Assembly (NCBI RefSeq): GCF_036699995.1
Contig: NZ_CP144906.1
Span: 2,619,001-2,683,000 of the forward strand
Reading direction: 5' to 3'
Source of the DNA: Clostridium beijerinckii
GTDB lineage: Bacteria > Bacillota > Clostridia > Clostridiales > Clostridiaceae
Length of the DNA stretch: 64,000 nucleotides
Below the pieces are notes generated by a model. That model was not told the DNA's origin. It saw only the letters and a program-made list of their open reading frames with translations, and made no database searches. Below, one piece after another: positions 35,786 to 45,045 of the stretch. Position numbers and translations under genes: made by a program. The first letter of the stretch is position 1. Every line of letters begins with the position of its first letter.

Positions 35786-36568
35786 ATGAACAAAAGATCA
35801 TTATTAAGTATTTTATTAGCATCAGTAATGTCTATAGGGCTAATGACTGGATGCGGTGCATCAAAGAGTGATACAGGATCAGGTGAAGGAAATAAAAAAT
35901 ATGTGATTGCATGTGATGCAAAATTTGCACCATTCTCTTTCGAAGATAATGGAAAATATAAAGGAATAGATGTAGAACTTTTAGATGCAATCTCAAAAGA
36001 AGAAAATTTTGAATATGAATTAAAACCAATGGATTTTAACGGAATAATTCCAGGGCTTACAGCTAATCAATTGGATGGAGCAATAGCAGCTATTACTATA
36101 ACTGATGAAAGAAAACAAACATTAGATTTTTCAGATGGATATTTTGTATCAGGATTATCAATAGTTACAAATAAGGATAACACTTCAATTAATGGAGTTA
36201 ATGATTTAAATGGAAAAAGTGCTTCAATAAAAAAGGGAACAGCAGGAGCAAAGTTTGCTGAAGATAATGAAGCTAAGTACGGATTAAAGTTAAATTATTT
36301 TGAGGATTCTCCTTCAATGTTCCAAGCTGTTGAGAATGGAAATACTGATTTCTTGATGGAAGACTACCCAGTTATTGCATACAAGATTAAAGTAGACAGT
36401 GGAGCAAAATTAAAAATTGTTGGAGATAAATTAGATGCTGTAAATTATGGATTTGCAGTTAAAAAAGGTGAAAATCAAGATCTATTAAAGAAATTTAATG
36501 AAGGATTGAAGAAATTAAAAGATAATGGAAAGTATGACCAAATTGTTGGTCAATATATAGGAAAATAG
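35786..36568 (+). CDS. Glutamine-type amino acid binding lipoprotein (copy 2)
   Basis: This 260-residue family 3 binding protein has the lipobox MTGC (Cys23) and the same landmarks as its neighbour: FAPFSFEDNGKYKGIDVELL, ITITDERKQTLDFSDGY and DFLMEDYPVIAYKI. Compared with copy 1 the changes cluster in the linker and surface lysines while the ligand pocket segments stay the same, so ligand range is likely shared. It is the first gene of a complete ABC importer with permease and ATPase, 15 bases from the permease. GGGGCAAGG precedes the ATG. Confidence 0.9.
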   Translation: MNKRSLLSILLASVMSIGLMTGCGASKSDTGSGEGNKKYVIACDAKFAPFSFEDNGKYKGIDVELLDAISKEENFEYELKPMDFNGIIPGLTANQLDGAIAAITITDERKQTLDFSDGYFVSGLSIVTNKDNTSINGVNDLNGKSASIKKGTAGAKFAEDNEAKYGLKLNYFEDSPSMFQAVENGNTDFLMEDYPVIAYKIKVDSGAKLKIVGDKLDAVNYGFAVKKGENQDLLKKFNEGLKKLKDNGKYDQIVGQYIGK

Positions 36569-36583
36569 TAAGGAGAATTAAAA

Positions 36584-37246
36584 ATGGAGATTTTTCAATT
36601 ACTAAAAGATAGTCTACCTAGTTTATTAAGCGGGCTTTCAGTAACAATAGAAGTTGCAGTAATATCATTAATATTAGCAGTTATATTCGGGATAATTTTA
36701 GGAATATTTAGCATAAGTACTTCAAAAATTTTAAAAGGTATATCTACAATATATATCTACATTGTCCGTGGAACACCACTTATGGTTCAAGCTTTATTCT
36801 TATATTTTGGTGTTGGACAAGCGTTTGGTATAAGATTTGACCCTATAGTTGCAGGTGTAATAACTCTTACTGTAAATGCAACAGCTTATATGGCTGAAAT
36901 ATTTAGAGGAGGAATACAAGCTGTAGATAATGGTCAAATGGAAGCTGCAAGAAGTTTGGGACTTAATTACTCAAAGGCTATGAGAAAGGTTATTTTGCCT
37001 CAGGCTGTTAAGATTATGATTCCATCTATATTAAATCAATTTATTGTTACATTGAAGGATACATCAATATTAACAGTTATTAGTATAAGAGAACTTACAT
37101 CATCAGGACAAATTATTATTGCAAGAAACTTTAAGGCACTTCAGATGTATGCAATTGTAGCTTGTATGTATTTTATAGTAATAACAGTATTGACTTTAAT
37201 ATCAAGTTATATAGAAAGGAAAATCAGCTATGGTAATAAGCGCTAA
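36584..37246 (+). CDS. Polar amino acid ABC transporter permease
   Basis: This 220-residue HisM/GlnP-type permease has about five transmembrane helices ([20 protein letters not shown] first) and the EAA loop [20 protein letters not shown] that contacts the ATPase. A single permease is usual for homodimeric glutamine importers. AAGGAG lies before the ATG. Its end overlaps the ATPase gene by 17 bases. Confidence 0.92.
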   Translation: MEIFQLLKDSLPSLLSGLSVTIEVAVISLILAVIFGIILGIFSISTSKILKGISTIYIYIVRGTPLMVQALFLYFGVGQAFGIRFDPIVAGVITLTVNATAYMAEIFRGGIQAVDNGQMEAARSLGLNYSKAMRKVILPQAVKIMIPSILNQFIVTLKDTSILTVISIRELTSSGQIIIARNFKALQMYAIVACMYFIVITVLTLISSYIERKISYGNKR

Positions 37247-37958
37247 GAATCTTAAAAAACGTTATGGACAATTAGAAGTTCTTAAAGATATATCAGTAAA
37301 TGTTACAGAAGGTGAAGTTCTTTGCATTATAGGCCCTTCAGGATCAGGAAAGAGTACTTTCTTAAGATGTCTTAATGGTTTAGAAGAAATTCAAGCAGGT
37401 AGTATTACAATACTAGGCCAAGAGCTTGTAAATAATAAGGACATAAATAAATTAAGAGAAGAAATCGGAATGGTGTTTCAATCTTTTAATTTATTCCCAC
37501 ACCTAACAGTTCTTCAAAATATGTTATTAGCACCTTTAGAATTGAAGAAGATGAACAAAGCTGAAGCAACTGAAAAAGCTCTTTCATTATTGGACAAAGT
37601 TGGATTAAAAGATAAAAAGGATGTTTATCCTGATACTTTATCTGGTGGACAAAAACAAAGGGTTGCAATTGCCAGAGCTCTTGAAATGAATCCTAAGATA
37701 ATGTTATTTGATGAACCAACTTCCGCACTAGATCCTGAAATGGTTGGTGAAGTGCTTAAGGTTATGAAAGATTTAGCTCAAGAAGGAATGACAATGGTTG
37801 TAGTAACTCATGAAATGAATTTTGCTAGAGATGTATCTGATAGAGTTATATTTATGGATCAAGGATATATAGTTGAAGAAGGTCCTCCAGAAGAAATATT
37901 CACTGCACCTACTAGCGATAGATGTAAAGAGTTCTTAGATAAAGTAATTAACAATTAA
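37230..37958 (+). CDS. Polar amino acid ABC transporter ATPase, GlnQ type
   Basis: This 242-residue ATPase has Walker [10 protein letters not shown], the Q-loop [11 protein letters not shown], signature [15 protein letters not shown], Walker [15 protein letters not shown] and switch His in [20 protein letters not shown] is typical of the amino acid (GlnQ/HisP) class. It energises the permease encoded just upstream with overlapping reading frames. A strong terminator follows. Confidence 0.94.
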   Translation: MVISAKNLKKRYGQLEVLKDISVNVTEGEVLCIIGPSGSGKSTFLRCLNGLEEIQAGSITILGQELVNNKDINKLREEIGMVFQSFNLFPHLTVLQNMLLAPLELKKMNKAEATEKALSLLDKVGLKDKKDVYPDTLSGGQKQRVAIARALEMNPKIMLFDEPTSALDPEMVGEVLKVMKDLAQEGMTMVVVTHEMNFARDVSDRVIFMDQGYIVEEGPPEEIFTAPTSDRCKEFLDKVINN

Positions 37959-37977
37959 AATTTATTATATGAGAAAT

Positions 37978-38033
37978 AAAGAGCATTGTTTCAATTTCAA
38001 TATTTAATGATATTGAGAAACAATGTTCTTTTT
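37978..38033 (+). terminator. Strong terminator of the amino acid importer operon
   Basis: AAAGAGCATTGTTTC pairs with GAAACAATGTTCTTT (one wobble), with an inner AATAT/ATATT helix, and T-rich sequence follows. Confidence 0.85.
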
Positions 38034-38214
38034 ATATATTTTTCATGGTTTTTTACTTGATTTATTTATTAATATGCTATAATTTATATTTATTAGGTAT
38101 TATAAGTAGAATAATAAATCTATACACTAACTCGTTAAAATATATAAAGAAATACATATATTTTCGATTTATTGTTTTAGAAAATATGGCACATAGAAAT
38201 TGGGGAGGATAAAA

Positions 38215-39225
38215 ATGATACAAATTAATCCGAAAAATTCTGAATTAAAAAATATAATAATTCTAGCTACTGGAGGAACTATAGCTGGTACGGGAGAAGA
38301 GGGGAAGACTACTAATTATACAGCAGGTAACATAGATATAGAAGTACTAGTTAGTAGTGTCAGAAACCTTGATAAAATAGCTAATATATATGGTGAGCAG
38401 ATTGCTAATGTTGATAGTAATGATATAACTATGAATCATTGGTTAACTCTTGCTAATAGAATAAATGAACTTTCAAAGCAAGACGATGTGGATGGTTTTG
38501 TAATAACACATGGTACTGATACATTAGAAGAGACAGCATACTTTTTAGATTTAACAGTTAAAACAGATAAACCAGTCGTATTGACAGGAGCAATGAGACC
38601 GTCAACAGCAACAAGTGCAGATGGACCTTTAAATTTATATCAGTCAGTAGCATTAGCTGCTAGCGATTTATCAAGAGGGCATGGAGCGATGGTTGTTTTT
38701 TCAGATGGAATTTATAGTGGAAGAAATGTTCAAAAAATCAACACTTTTAAAACAAATGCTTTTAACTCAATTGAATTTGGATGTCTTGGTTACATGAGAG
38801 ACAATATACCATTCTTTTTTAATAAGTCAATAAAACCACATACAATTTATTCACAATTCGATGTTACAGGCTTAACTGAGCTGCCTAAGGTTTCTATCGC
38901 ATATTTCCATATTGACGCTGATCCTTCGATTATTAACTATTTTGCTCAAAACTCTGAAGGAATTGTAATAGCGGGTGCGGGAAGTGGTACTTTCAGCTCA
39001 AATTGGTTGGAAGAAATCAGGAACCTTGAAACAAAGGGGATTCCAGTTGTTAGATCTTCAAGAATAGGAAACGGAATAATATTAACAGATTCAACTATAG
39101 ATAAATACTCAAATTGCATTCCTAGTTATACATTATCACCTCCAAAATCTAGGATATTGCTTACACTAGCTCTTACTAAGACTAAAGACTATTCTGAAAT
39201 AAAGAGAATATTTGCAGAGTATTAA
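38215..39225 (+). CDS. L-asparaginase
   Basis: This 336-residue enzyme hydrolyses asparagine (and often glutamine) to the acid and ammonia. Family signatures are ILATGGTIAGTG (nucleophile Thr22 region, residues 17-28) and ITHGTDTLEETAYF (Thr101, Asp102), with GAMRPSTATSADGPLNL around the catalytic Lys pair. It is in the type II length range but has no signal peptide, so it acts inside the cell. ATG 38215 follows GGGGAGG by six bases; the longer TTG frame would contain the site. Next to an amide-type importer it would release ammonia from imported Asn or Gln. Confidence 0.9.
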   Translation: MIQINPKNSELKNIIILATGGTIAGTGEEGKTTNYTAGNIDIEVLVSSVRNLDKIANIYGEQIANVDSNDITMNHWLTLANRINELSKQDDVDGFVITHGTDTLEETAYFLDLTVKTDKPVVLTGAMRPSTATSADGPLNLYQSVALAASDLSRGHGAMVVFSDGIYSGRNVQKINTFKTNAFNSIEFGCLGYMRDNIPFFFNKSIKPHTIYSQFDVTGLTELPKVSIAYFHIDADPSIINYFAQNSEGIVIAGAGSGTFSSNWLEEIRNLETKGIPVVRSSRIGNGIILTDSTIDKYSNCIPSYTLSPPKSRILLTLALTKTKDYSEIKRIFAEY

Positions 39226-39309
39226 TTCAAATATTATAAAAAATACAACTACATGTAGTTTGGCATAAAATGTTTCATAGATCTCATACGAATTGAAAAA
39301 GTTATACTT

Positions 39310-39352
39310 AAGGTAAAGATAGTTTATAAAAATGCTATCTTTACCTTTTATT
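39310..39352 (+). terminator. Asparaginase terminator
   Basis: AAGGTAAAGATAG is perfectly inverted at 39335-39347 and followed by TTTATTT. Confidence 0.85.
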
Positions 39353-39404
39353 TATAGATAAGCCAACTATAATCTATACTTATGCGTATACCTCAGTGAA
39401 ATGA

Positions 39405-39830
39405 ATAATATACTTTTGTTCCAGTTTCTGGGTAATTCGGATTGGTAATTCTAAGGCTATAAAGTTGCACCCAAAGTGCTGGCTTATAGGGGGCTAAGAT
39501 TTTAAGTTCATATCTTCATTAGAAATCATAAATATATTTGTGTAGAAAACATTTGAAAATGAGCTGTTAAAGGTTCTTAAGCAGAGAACCCAAATCTTTG
39601 ATTTGGTGAGAATCGCTTACTCAGTGAACGAACGTGAGTCGAGTTTCCGCTAACAGTTGTTCCATTTTAGCTTGTGAAGTGAGAGTCCAAAATTTTATTT
39701 TGGGTTCTCGAACTTCCTCAGCGAATGTAATGAGTCGAGCTTCAGTAGAAAAGTGGGAGCATGCTAAAGTGGATACAACTTGCTGCTTAGAACCTTCAGC
39801 GATATTTTCATAGCTTTTCGGAATCAAAAT
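39405..39830. repeat. Compound long palindromic element (copy D)
   Basis: This is the largest family member. It contains a left-arm block (ATTCTAAGGCTATAAAGTTG, then CACCCAAAGTGCT), a second arm GAAAATGAGCTGTTAAAGG at about 39554, and an inverse arm at 39748-39822 (ACAACTTGCTGCTTAGAACC). Between them lie small hairpins CCAAATC/GATTTGG and CCAAAAT/ATTTTGG, and a direct internal repeat: CTCAGYGAAYG...TGAGTCGAG occurs twice. It looks like two elements nested in each other. No credible gene: an open frame on the minus strand here is made of repeat arms. Confidence 0.7.
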
Positions 39831-39961
39831 ATTTATGATTTCGGTAAGTTACCACATAAATGCAGTTTTAAATTTGGATATTAAGAAATATTTTAGTCAT
39901 CAAATAAAAGTTCTTATTCATATAATAAATGAAATCAATATAATGTTATAGGGCTTTTTAT

Positions 39962-40894
39962 ATGAAAGAACAATGTACAGAAAGCAATGATTTTTTTAAG
40001 AGAATATATAAAACTGGTAAATTAATTGAATTTGATGAAAAATCTAAAATAGTATTTATAAGTGATGTTCATAGAGGTGACGGTGGATATGCTGATTCTT
40101 TAAGACAAAACAGAAACATTTATAAAGCTGCTCTTGGATTTTATTATGAAAATGGATATACTTTAATAGAATTAGGTGATGGAGATGAATTATGGAAAAA
40201 TAAAGATTGTTTAGATATCGCCTATAATTATAAAGATGTTTTTTCAATGCTTAATGACTTTTATGATGATAATAGGTTGTGCTTGGTATACGGAAATCAT
40301 GATATAGTAAAAGCTAACCCAGAATTCATAAAACGGCAAGAAAGACTTTTTGCAAATGCCGGAAATGGATTTGGACGTGAGATGATAAACTTATATTCTA
40401 ATATAACTTTTTATGAAGGCGTCATACTTAGATATATGCCATCAAAAGAGGATATAATTGCATTTCATGGGCATCAAGTAGATTTTATTAATTGTGAGAT
40501 GTGGAAAACTAGCAGGTTTCTAGTAAGGCATGTATGGAGATTTATGGAGGGGGTTGCAGGATTTAAACCGCCAACCAGTCCAGCAAGTAATTATGACAAA
40601 GGAACCAAAATAGATCATATACTTGGACATTTAGCTCGTAAGGAAAAAAAAGTTATAATTTGCGGGCATACTCACAATGATATATTCCCTGAGGCTGATG
40701 AGGGAATTTATTTCAATGATGGCTGCTGTGTGTTTCCATCAGCAGTAACTTGTATTGAATTGACAGATGGTAAAATATCATTAATTAAGTGGGCTATAGA
40801 AGTTGATAGTAAAGATGTTTTATACATTAATAAAACTATAATTGGAGGTCCTGAAAATTTAGAAAAATACTTTTATTATGCAAAGCAGTTTTAG
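39962..40894 (+). CDS. Calcineurin-like metallophosphoesterase
   Basis: This 310-residue cytoplasmic phosphoesterase has the five metal-binding blocks in order: FISDVHRGDGG, ELGDGDELW, LVYGNHDI, AFHGHQVD and ICGHTHND. The length and the DVHRGDGG variant place it in a clostridial UDP-diacylglucosamine-hydrolase-like/unknown group; the true substrate is not known. The ribosome site is weak (ATAGGGC). It precedes the dipeptidase gene by 30 bases with AAAGGAG between, so the two are co-transcribed. Confidence 0.82.
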   Translation: MKEQCTESNDFFKRIYKTGKLIEFDEKSKIVFISDVHRGDGGYADSLRQNRNIYKAALGFYYENGYTLIELGDGDELWKNKDCLDIAYNYKDVFSMLNDFYDDNRLCLVYGNHDIVKANPEFIKRQERLFANAGNGFGREMINLYSNITFYEGVILRYMPSKEDIIAFHGHQVDFINCEMWKTSRFLVRHVWRFMEGVAGFKPPTSPASNYDKGTKIDHILGHLARKEKKVIICGHTHNDIFPEADEGIYFNDGCCVFPSAVTCIELTDGKISLIKWAIEVDSKDVLYINKTIIGGPENLEKYFYYAKQF

Positions 40895-40924
40895 CATAGA
40901 AGAACATTTAAAAGGAGATTATAT

Positions 40925-41860
40925 ATGAAGTTTATTGATTTACATTGTGATACTGCAAGTAGAATTTTTTATGAAAAGTTAAATCTTAATCATAAGAAGT
41001 GTAAAGTTAATATTGAAAATTTAAAAAGAGGCGAAAATTTAGGGCAGGTTTTTGCATTTTTCATAGAGAAAGAATCAATTGAAGATCCATATGATGAATT
41101 TATAAAATTATATAATAGCTTTACTCAAGAAATAAGTAAAAATACAGGAGAGATAGAAATTGTAAGAAATACAGCTGAGCTAAAAAATGTTGAAAAATCA
41201 GGTAAGATTGGGGCTTTTTTATCTATAGAAGAAGGAGAAGTCATTAAAGGAGATATACAAAAGCTAAGAACTGTATATGATATGGGAATTAGAATCATAA
41301 CAATTACTTGGAATTACCAAAACTCATTAGGGTATCCTAACGCAGGTTATACTTATAGAAATAAAGGATTAACTAGAAAAGGAGTCGAAGTTATTGAAGA
41401 ATGTGAAGCCTTAGGCATAATTCCTGATGTATCTCATTTATCAGATGCTGGATTTTATGATTTGATTAGAATTTGCAAAAAACCATTTATAGCTTCACAT
41501 TCTAATGCACGTGCGATCACAGAGCATCCTAGAAATTTAGATGATAATATGATAAAATTATTAGCTGAAAAGGGTGGAGTAATGGGGATAAACTTTTGTT
41601 CTGATTTTTTAGGAAATGAAAGTGTATCTTCAATAGAAGAAATGATTTGTCATATAAAACATATTAGGAACATTGGAGGAATTGATGTACTTGCCCTTGG
41701 AAGCGATTTTGATGGAATACACAATGAGGTGGAAATAGAAAACGCTTCAGAATTTAATAAATTATATTTGGCACTTAAACAAAATCATTTTAAGGAATCA
41801 GAGATAGAAAAAATATTTTATAAAAATGTCCTAAGAGTTTTTGAAGAAAACTTTAAATAA
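40925..41860 (+). CDS. Membrane dipeptidase (peptidase M19) family
   Basis: This 311-residue zinc amidohydrolase matches renal-dipeptidase-type enzymes: FIDLHCDTASR (His and Asp ligands), FLSIEEGEVI (bridging Glu), TWNYQNSLGYPN, PDVSHLSDAGFYDLI, FIASHSNARAITEHPRNL and LGSDFDGI. It hydrolyses dipeptides, including D-containing ones, in the cytoplasm; no signal peptide is present. AAAGGAG precedes the ATG. Partnered with the metallophosphoesterase upstream and near an amino acid importer, it may supply amino acids from peptides. Confidence 0.9.
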   Translation: MKFIDLHCDTASRIFYEKLNLNHKKCKVNIENLKRGENLGQVFAFFIEKESIEDPYDEFIKLYNSFTQEISKNTGEIEIVRNTAELKNVEKSGKIGAFLSIEEGEVIKGDIQKLRTVYDMGIRIITITWNYQNSLGYPNAGYTYRNKGLTRKGVEVIEECEALGIIPDVSHLSDAGFYDLIRICKKPFIASHSNARAITEHPRNLDDNMIKLLAEKGGVMGINFCSDFLGNESVSSIEEMICHIKHIRNIGGIDVLALGSDFDGIHNEVEIENASEFNKLYLALKQNHFKESEIEKIFYKNVLRVFEENFK

Positions 41861-42043
41861 TAAAAATTCATATATATGCTGCAATTGAAAATTAAGACCA
41901 AATTCTTGAAATGCATGTGTTATAAAAAAATTTTAATTTATAAAATTTTATCTTAAATTATCAGTCAATACAAACTAAATAATTTTATAGAAAATAAATT
42001 ATTTTGTTAATAACTTATATAGTAGAATACAATGAAAATTTAA

Positions 42044-42097
42044 AAGGTGGTGAATTTGTCAGATATTCAGTTATATAATATCTGACTAAGGTTTGTT
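42044..42097 (+). promoter_or_regulatory. Leader with micro-ORF and hairpin before the SDR gene
   Basis: AAGGTGG (42044) is followed five bases later by TTG and an eight-codon frame ending at TGA 42083. This tiny frame covers a perfect 10-bp stem GTCAGATATT/AATATCTGAC (42058-42086). The SDR ribosome site AAGG and ATG follow immediately. Translation of the micro-ORF would open the stem, so a coupling or attenuation role is possible but inferred. Confidence 0.4.
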
Positions 42098-42841
42098 ATG
42101 AATAAATTAAGGGGTAAAGTTGCACTAATCACAGGTGCATCAAGAGGCATAGGAAGAGCTATAGCAGTAGAGCTTGCAAAGGAAGGGGCAAGCGTTATAA
42201 TAAATTACTCTACTGATGACGAAGGTGCAAAGGAAACTTTGGAAGAGATAAAGAGTATAAACGGCTATGGAGTTATAGTAAAAGGAGATATATCAGCTTT
42301 CGATAAATGCCAAATGATAGTTGAAGAAGTTTTAAAAGTAATGGGGAAGATTGATATTCTAGTAAACAATGCAGGCATAAGTCATATAGGTTTATTTATG
42401 GATTCAACAGAAGAAGAAATAAGCAGGATATTGAATACAAATCTTTTAGGAGCAATTTATTTAACAAAGCATGTCCTAAATAATATGATTTCTAGAAAAA
42501 GTGGAACTGTCATAAATATTTCTTCTATGTGGGGAGAAGTTGGAGCCTCTTGTGAAGTGTTGTATTCAGCTACCAAAGGCGGATTGAATTCATTTACAAA
42601 AGCACTTGCAAAAGAAGTAGCGCCGTCTAATGTAAGAGTAAATTGTATAGCTCCAGGAGTAATAGATACAAAAATGAACTCATTTTTAGAAGGAGATGAA
42701 AAAAAATCCCTAGAGGAAGAAATTCCTCTAGGAAGATTTGGGCTTCCAAGTGAGATTGGTAAAATTGCTGTATTTTTATCTAGTGAAGATTCATCGTATA
42801 TAACAGGGCAAATAATAAGAGCAGATGGTGGATATATTTAA
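42098..42841 (+). CDS. Short-chain dehydrogenase/reductase, FabG-like
   Basis: This 247-residue oxidoreductase has the Rossmann loop TGASRGIGRAIA (residues 12-23), NNAG at 90-93, and the catalytic set Ser143, Tyr156 and Lys160 (ISSMWG, YSATKGG), ending in ITGQIIRADGGY. It reduces a keto group with NADPH or NADH. The sequence is close to 3-oxoacyl-ACP reductase, but it is not in a fatty acid gene cluster, so it may be a second FabG-like or a butanol/acetoacetyl-type reductase. It converges on the kinase gene, whose stop is 11 bases away. Confidence 0.85.
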   Translation: MNKLRGKVALITGASRGIGRAIAVELAKEGASVIINYSTDDEGAKETLEEIKSINGYGVIVKGDISAFDKCQMIVEEVLKVMGKIDILVNNAGISHIGLFMDSTEEEISRILNTNLLGAIYLTKHVLNNMISRKSGTVINISSMWGEVGASCEVLYSATKGGLNSFTKALAKEVAPSNVRVNCIAPGVIDTKMNSFLEGDEKKSLEEEIPLGRFGLPSEIGKIAVFLSSEDSSYITGQIIRADGGYI

Positions 42842-42852
42842 GGTATATCCGC

Positions 42853-44373
42853 TTACTCTTCTTCACCTTCAGGTGATACTATTTTCTCTAAGTAAAAATA
42901 AAATTCTACACCATTATTGATGTTTTGTAAATTAAACTCACTGTTATGAAGACGTAGTATATTTTTAACTATTGATAAGCCAATGCCAGTACTATTCTTT
43001 TGAGTTCTTTCTCTGGATTTATCTATTCTATAGAATTTATCAAAAAGTTTGCTTATTTCAGCTTCAGGAATAACTACTCCCATATTTTGAACAGATATTT
43101 TAAACTTGTCTAGACCTTCTTCAATATTTACGTTTATGTCATTGCCAGGAGGAGTATATTTAATTGCATTTGTTATAAGATTAGTTAAAACCTGCTCCAT
43201 TTGAAATGGATCTGCGTAAACATAGCTATAAGGTATTGATGAATTAAAGTTTACATTAAACTTATTTTCTTCAAAGTCTGGCTTATGCTTCTTTAATATT
43301 TTAGTAATTAATCTATTAATATTAAAAGATTCAAAATTTGGTTTTATAATCCCGGATTCAAGTTTCGAAAGTTCTAGCATATTAGTGACTAATACAGTCA
43401 TTTTTTTCGACTCATCAATTATGGTTTCTAAATATAAATTAGCGTCTTCGCCAGATACGATACCATCTTTAATGCCTTCTGCATATCCTTCTATAATTCC
43501 TATTGGGGTTTTTAGTTCATGACTAACGTTAGATATAAAATCTTTTCTCATATCTTCTAATTGTCTTTCTTTTTCAATATCATCTTCTAATTTCTTGTTT
43601 TTTTGCTGTAAATCTACTAAAGCAGCTTGTAGATTTTTAGATAAAAAATTTAGCGATTTGGCAAGGCTTCCTATTTCATCATCTCTGTCAGTTTCATAAA
43701 CTCTTGCAGAGAAATCCATATGAGATATTTTGTTTGCTGTATTGGTTAAGTTTACAAGAGGTTTAGATATAAGGTTAGAGTAAATTGAAGAAAGTATTAC
43801 TGATATAACAATCAATCCAAAAAACAAATATACAAAAAATTCACTCATAACTTCAGAGGCTTCCTTTATTGGCTGAATGGAAGCAACGCAAAAAATAAGA
43901 CTATCATTTTTTGTGGTTATAGACATAGGACTAATTACACCAATCTTACTTAAGCCGCTGCTCTCATTAGTAAAAGTTGTATACTTGGTTTGAGAATGAG
44001 TAATAACGTCGTTAATCAAATCGCTATTATTTATTAATTCTTTACCAAAAGAAGTTAGGGTGTCAAAACTCTCCTTATCACTATAAATGTTGTTAGAAAA
44101 ATATTTTATATCTCCATTTGTTGATGTAATGATAATTTTAGCATTATTATCATTCTCAAATTTTTGCAAGGCCTTATACAAGTCAGCATCATTGTCTATA
44201 TGAAGTGAATATAAATCATGAAACTTATTAACTTCTTTAACTAATGAAATTGTTTTTTTGTAAGAATAAAAACTTTCAAAGAAAAAGGCTTGTGCAAAGT
44301 AAGTTATGAACATTAATGCAAGAACAAGGCCTAATGTTATGCTAAATAGCCTTTTAGATAAACTACGCCTCAT
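42853..44373 (-). CDS. Sensor histidine kinase
   Basis: This 506-residue membrane kinase has helices at residues 11-32 and 179-201 around an extracellular domain of about 145 residues, a HAMP domain (202-255), HisKA with phospho-His285 in SNVSHELKTPIG and a HATPase domain (NLITNAIKYTPPG, TGIGLSIVKNILRL). It looks like a PhoR/WalK-type envelope sensor; the signal is unknown. Its ATG directly follows the stop codon of the regulator gene with no gap, so the pair is translationally coupled. Confidence 0.92.
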   Translation of the reverse strand: MRRSLSKRLFSITLGLVLALMFITYFAQAFFFESFYSYKKTISLVKEVNKFHDLYSLHIDNDADLYKALQKFENDNNAKIIITSTNGDIKYFSNNIYSDKESFDTLTSFGKELINNSDLINDVITHSQTKYTTFTNESSGLSKIGVISPMSITTKNDSLIFCVASIQPIKEASEVMSEFFVYLFFGLIVISVILSSIYSNLISKPLVNLTNTANKISHMDFSARVYETDRDDEIGSLAKSLNFLSKNLQAALVDLQQKNKKLEDDIEKERQLEDMRKDFISNVSHELKTPIGIIEGYAEGIKDGIVSGEDANLYLETIIDESKKMTVLVTNMLELSKLESGIIKPNFESFNINRLITKILKKHKPDFEENKFNVNFNSSIPYSYVYADPFQMEQVLTNLITNAIKYTPPGNDINVNIEEGLDKFKISVQNMGVVIPEAEISKLFDKFYRIDKSRERTQKNSTGIGLSIVKNILRLHNSEFNLQNINNGVEFYFYLEKIVSPEGEEE

Positions 44374-45045
44374 TTATTTAACCTCAAATTTATAGCCGCT
44401 GCCACGAACTGTAATTATATAATTAGATTTATCTAACAGCTTTTCACGAAGTCTTTTAACGTTAGTGTCAACTGTACGTATATCTCCATAGTAGTCAATC
44501 CCCCAAACATTATCCAATATATTATCTCTACTTAAAGCAATTCCTTCATTAGTAACTAAGTACATCAAAAGTTCGTACTCTTTTGGCGATAATATTATTT
44601 CTTTGCCATCAATTTTTACTTCATGTGAAAGTTTGTTTATAGTTAAACCGTTAAAATCTTGAAAGCTAGAATCTAGATCCTCCCTAGTCCTTTTTAGAAG
44701 AGCCTTAACTTTAGCAATTAAAACTTTAGGGCTAAATGGTTTTGTGATATAATCATCAGCTCCGTAATCATAACCTTGAAGTTTATCCTCTTCTTCACCT
44801 TTTGCAGTGAGTAAAACTACAGGAACGGTGGAGACTTCTCTCAATTTTTCCAACATAGTTAATCCATCCATAACAGGCATCATAATATCTAAAAGTACTA
44901 AATCAATTTTTTGTGTACTAAATACAAATAATCCTTCTTCGCCATTTGAGGCTTCAAAAACATTAAAATCTTCTTTTATTAAATAATCTCTAAGTAAAAA
45001 CCTAATTCTTAGTTCATCTTCAACAATTAAAATAGACTTTCTCAT
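44374..45045 (-). CDS. OmpR/PhoB-type response regulator
   Basis: This 223-residue regulator has a receiver (LIVEDELRIRFLL, phosphoacceptor Asp53 in LVLLDIMMPVMDG, Lys in DDYITKPF) and a winged-helix DNA-binding domain (LSPKEYELLMYLVTNEG, DIRTVDTNVKRLREKLL, GSGYKFEV). It is phosphorylated by the kinase encoded immediately downstream. AAGGAG precedes the ATG. The regulon cannot be told from this window. Confidence 0.93.
   Translation of the reverse strand: MRKSILIVEDELRIRFLLRDYLIKEDFNVFEASNGEEGLFVFSTQKIDLVLLDIMMPVMDGLTMLEKLREVSTVPVVLLTAKGEEEDKLQGYDYGADDYITKPFSPKVLIAKVKALLKRTREDLDSSFQDFNGLTINKLSHEVKIDGKEIILSPKEYELLMYLVTNEGIALSRDNILDNVWGIDYYGDIRTVDTNVKRLREKLLDKSNYIITVRGSGYKFEVK

Noticed and set aside
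39621-39827. Minus-strand 68-codon frame in the gap before the metallophosphoesterase
   Set aside because: It is composed of the arms of the compound palindrome and has no independent coding signal.
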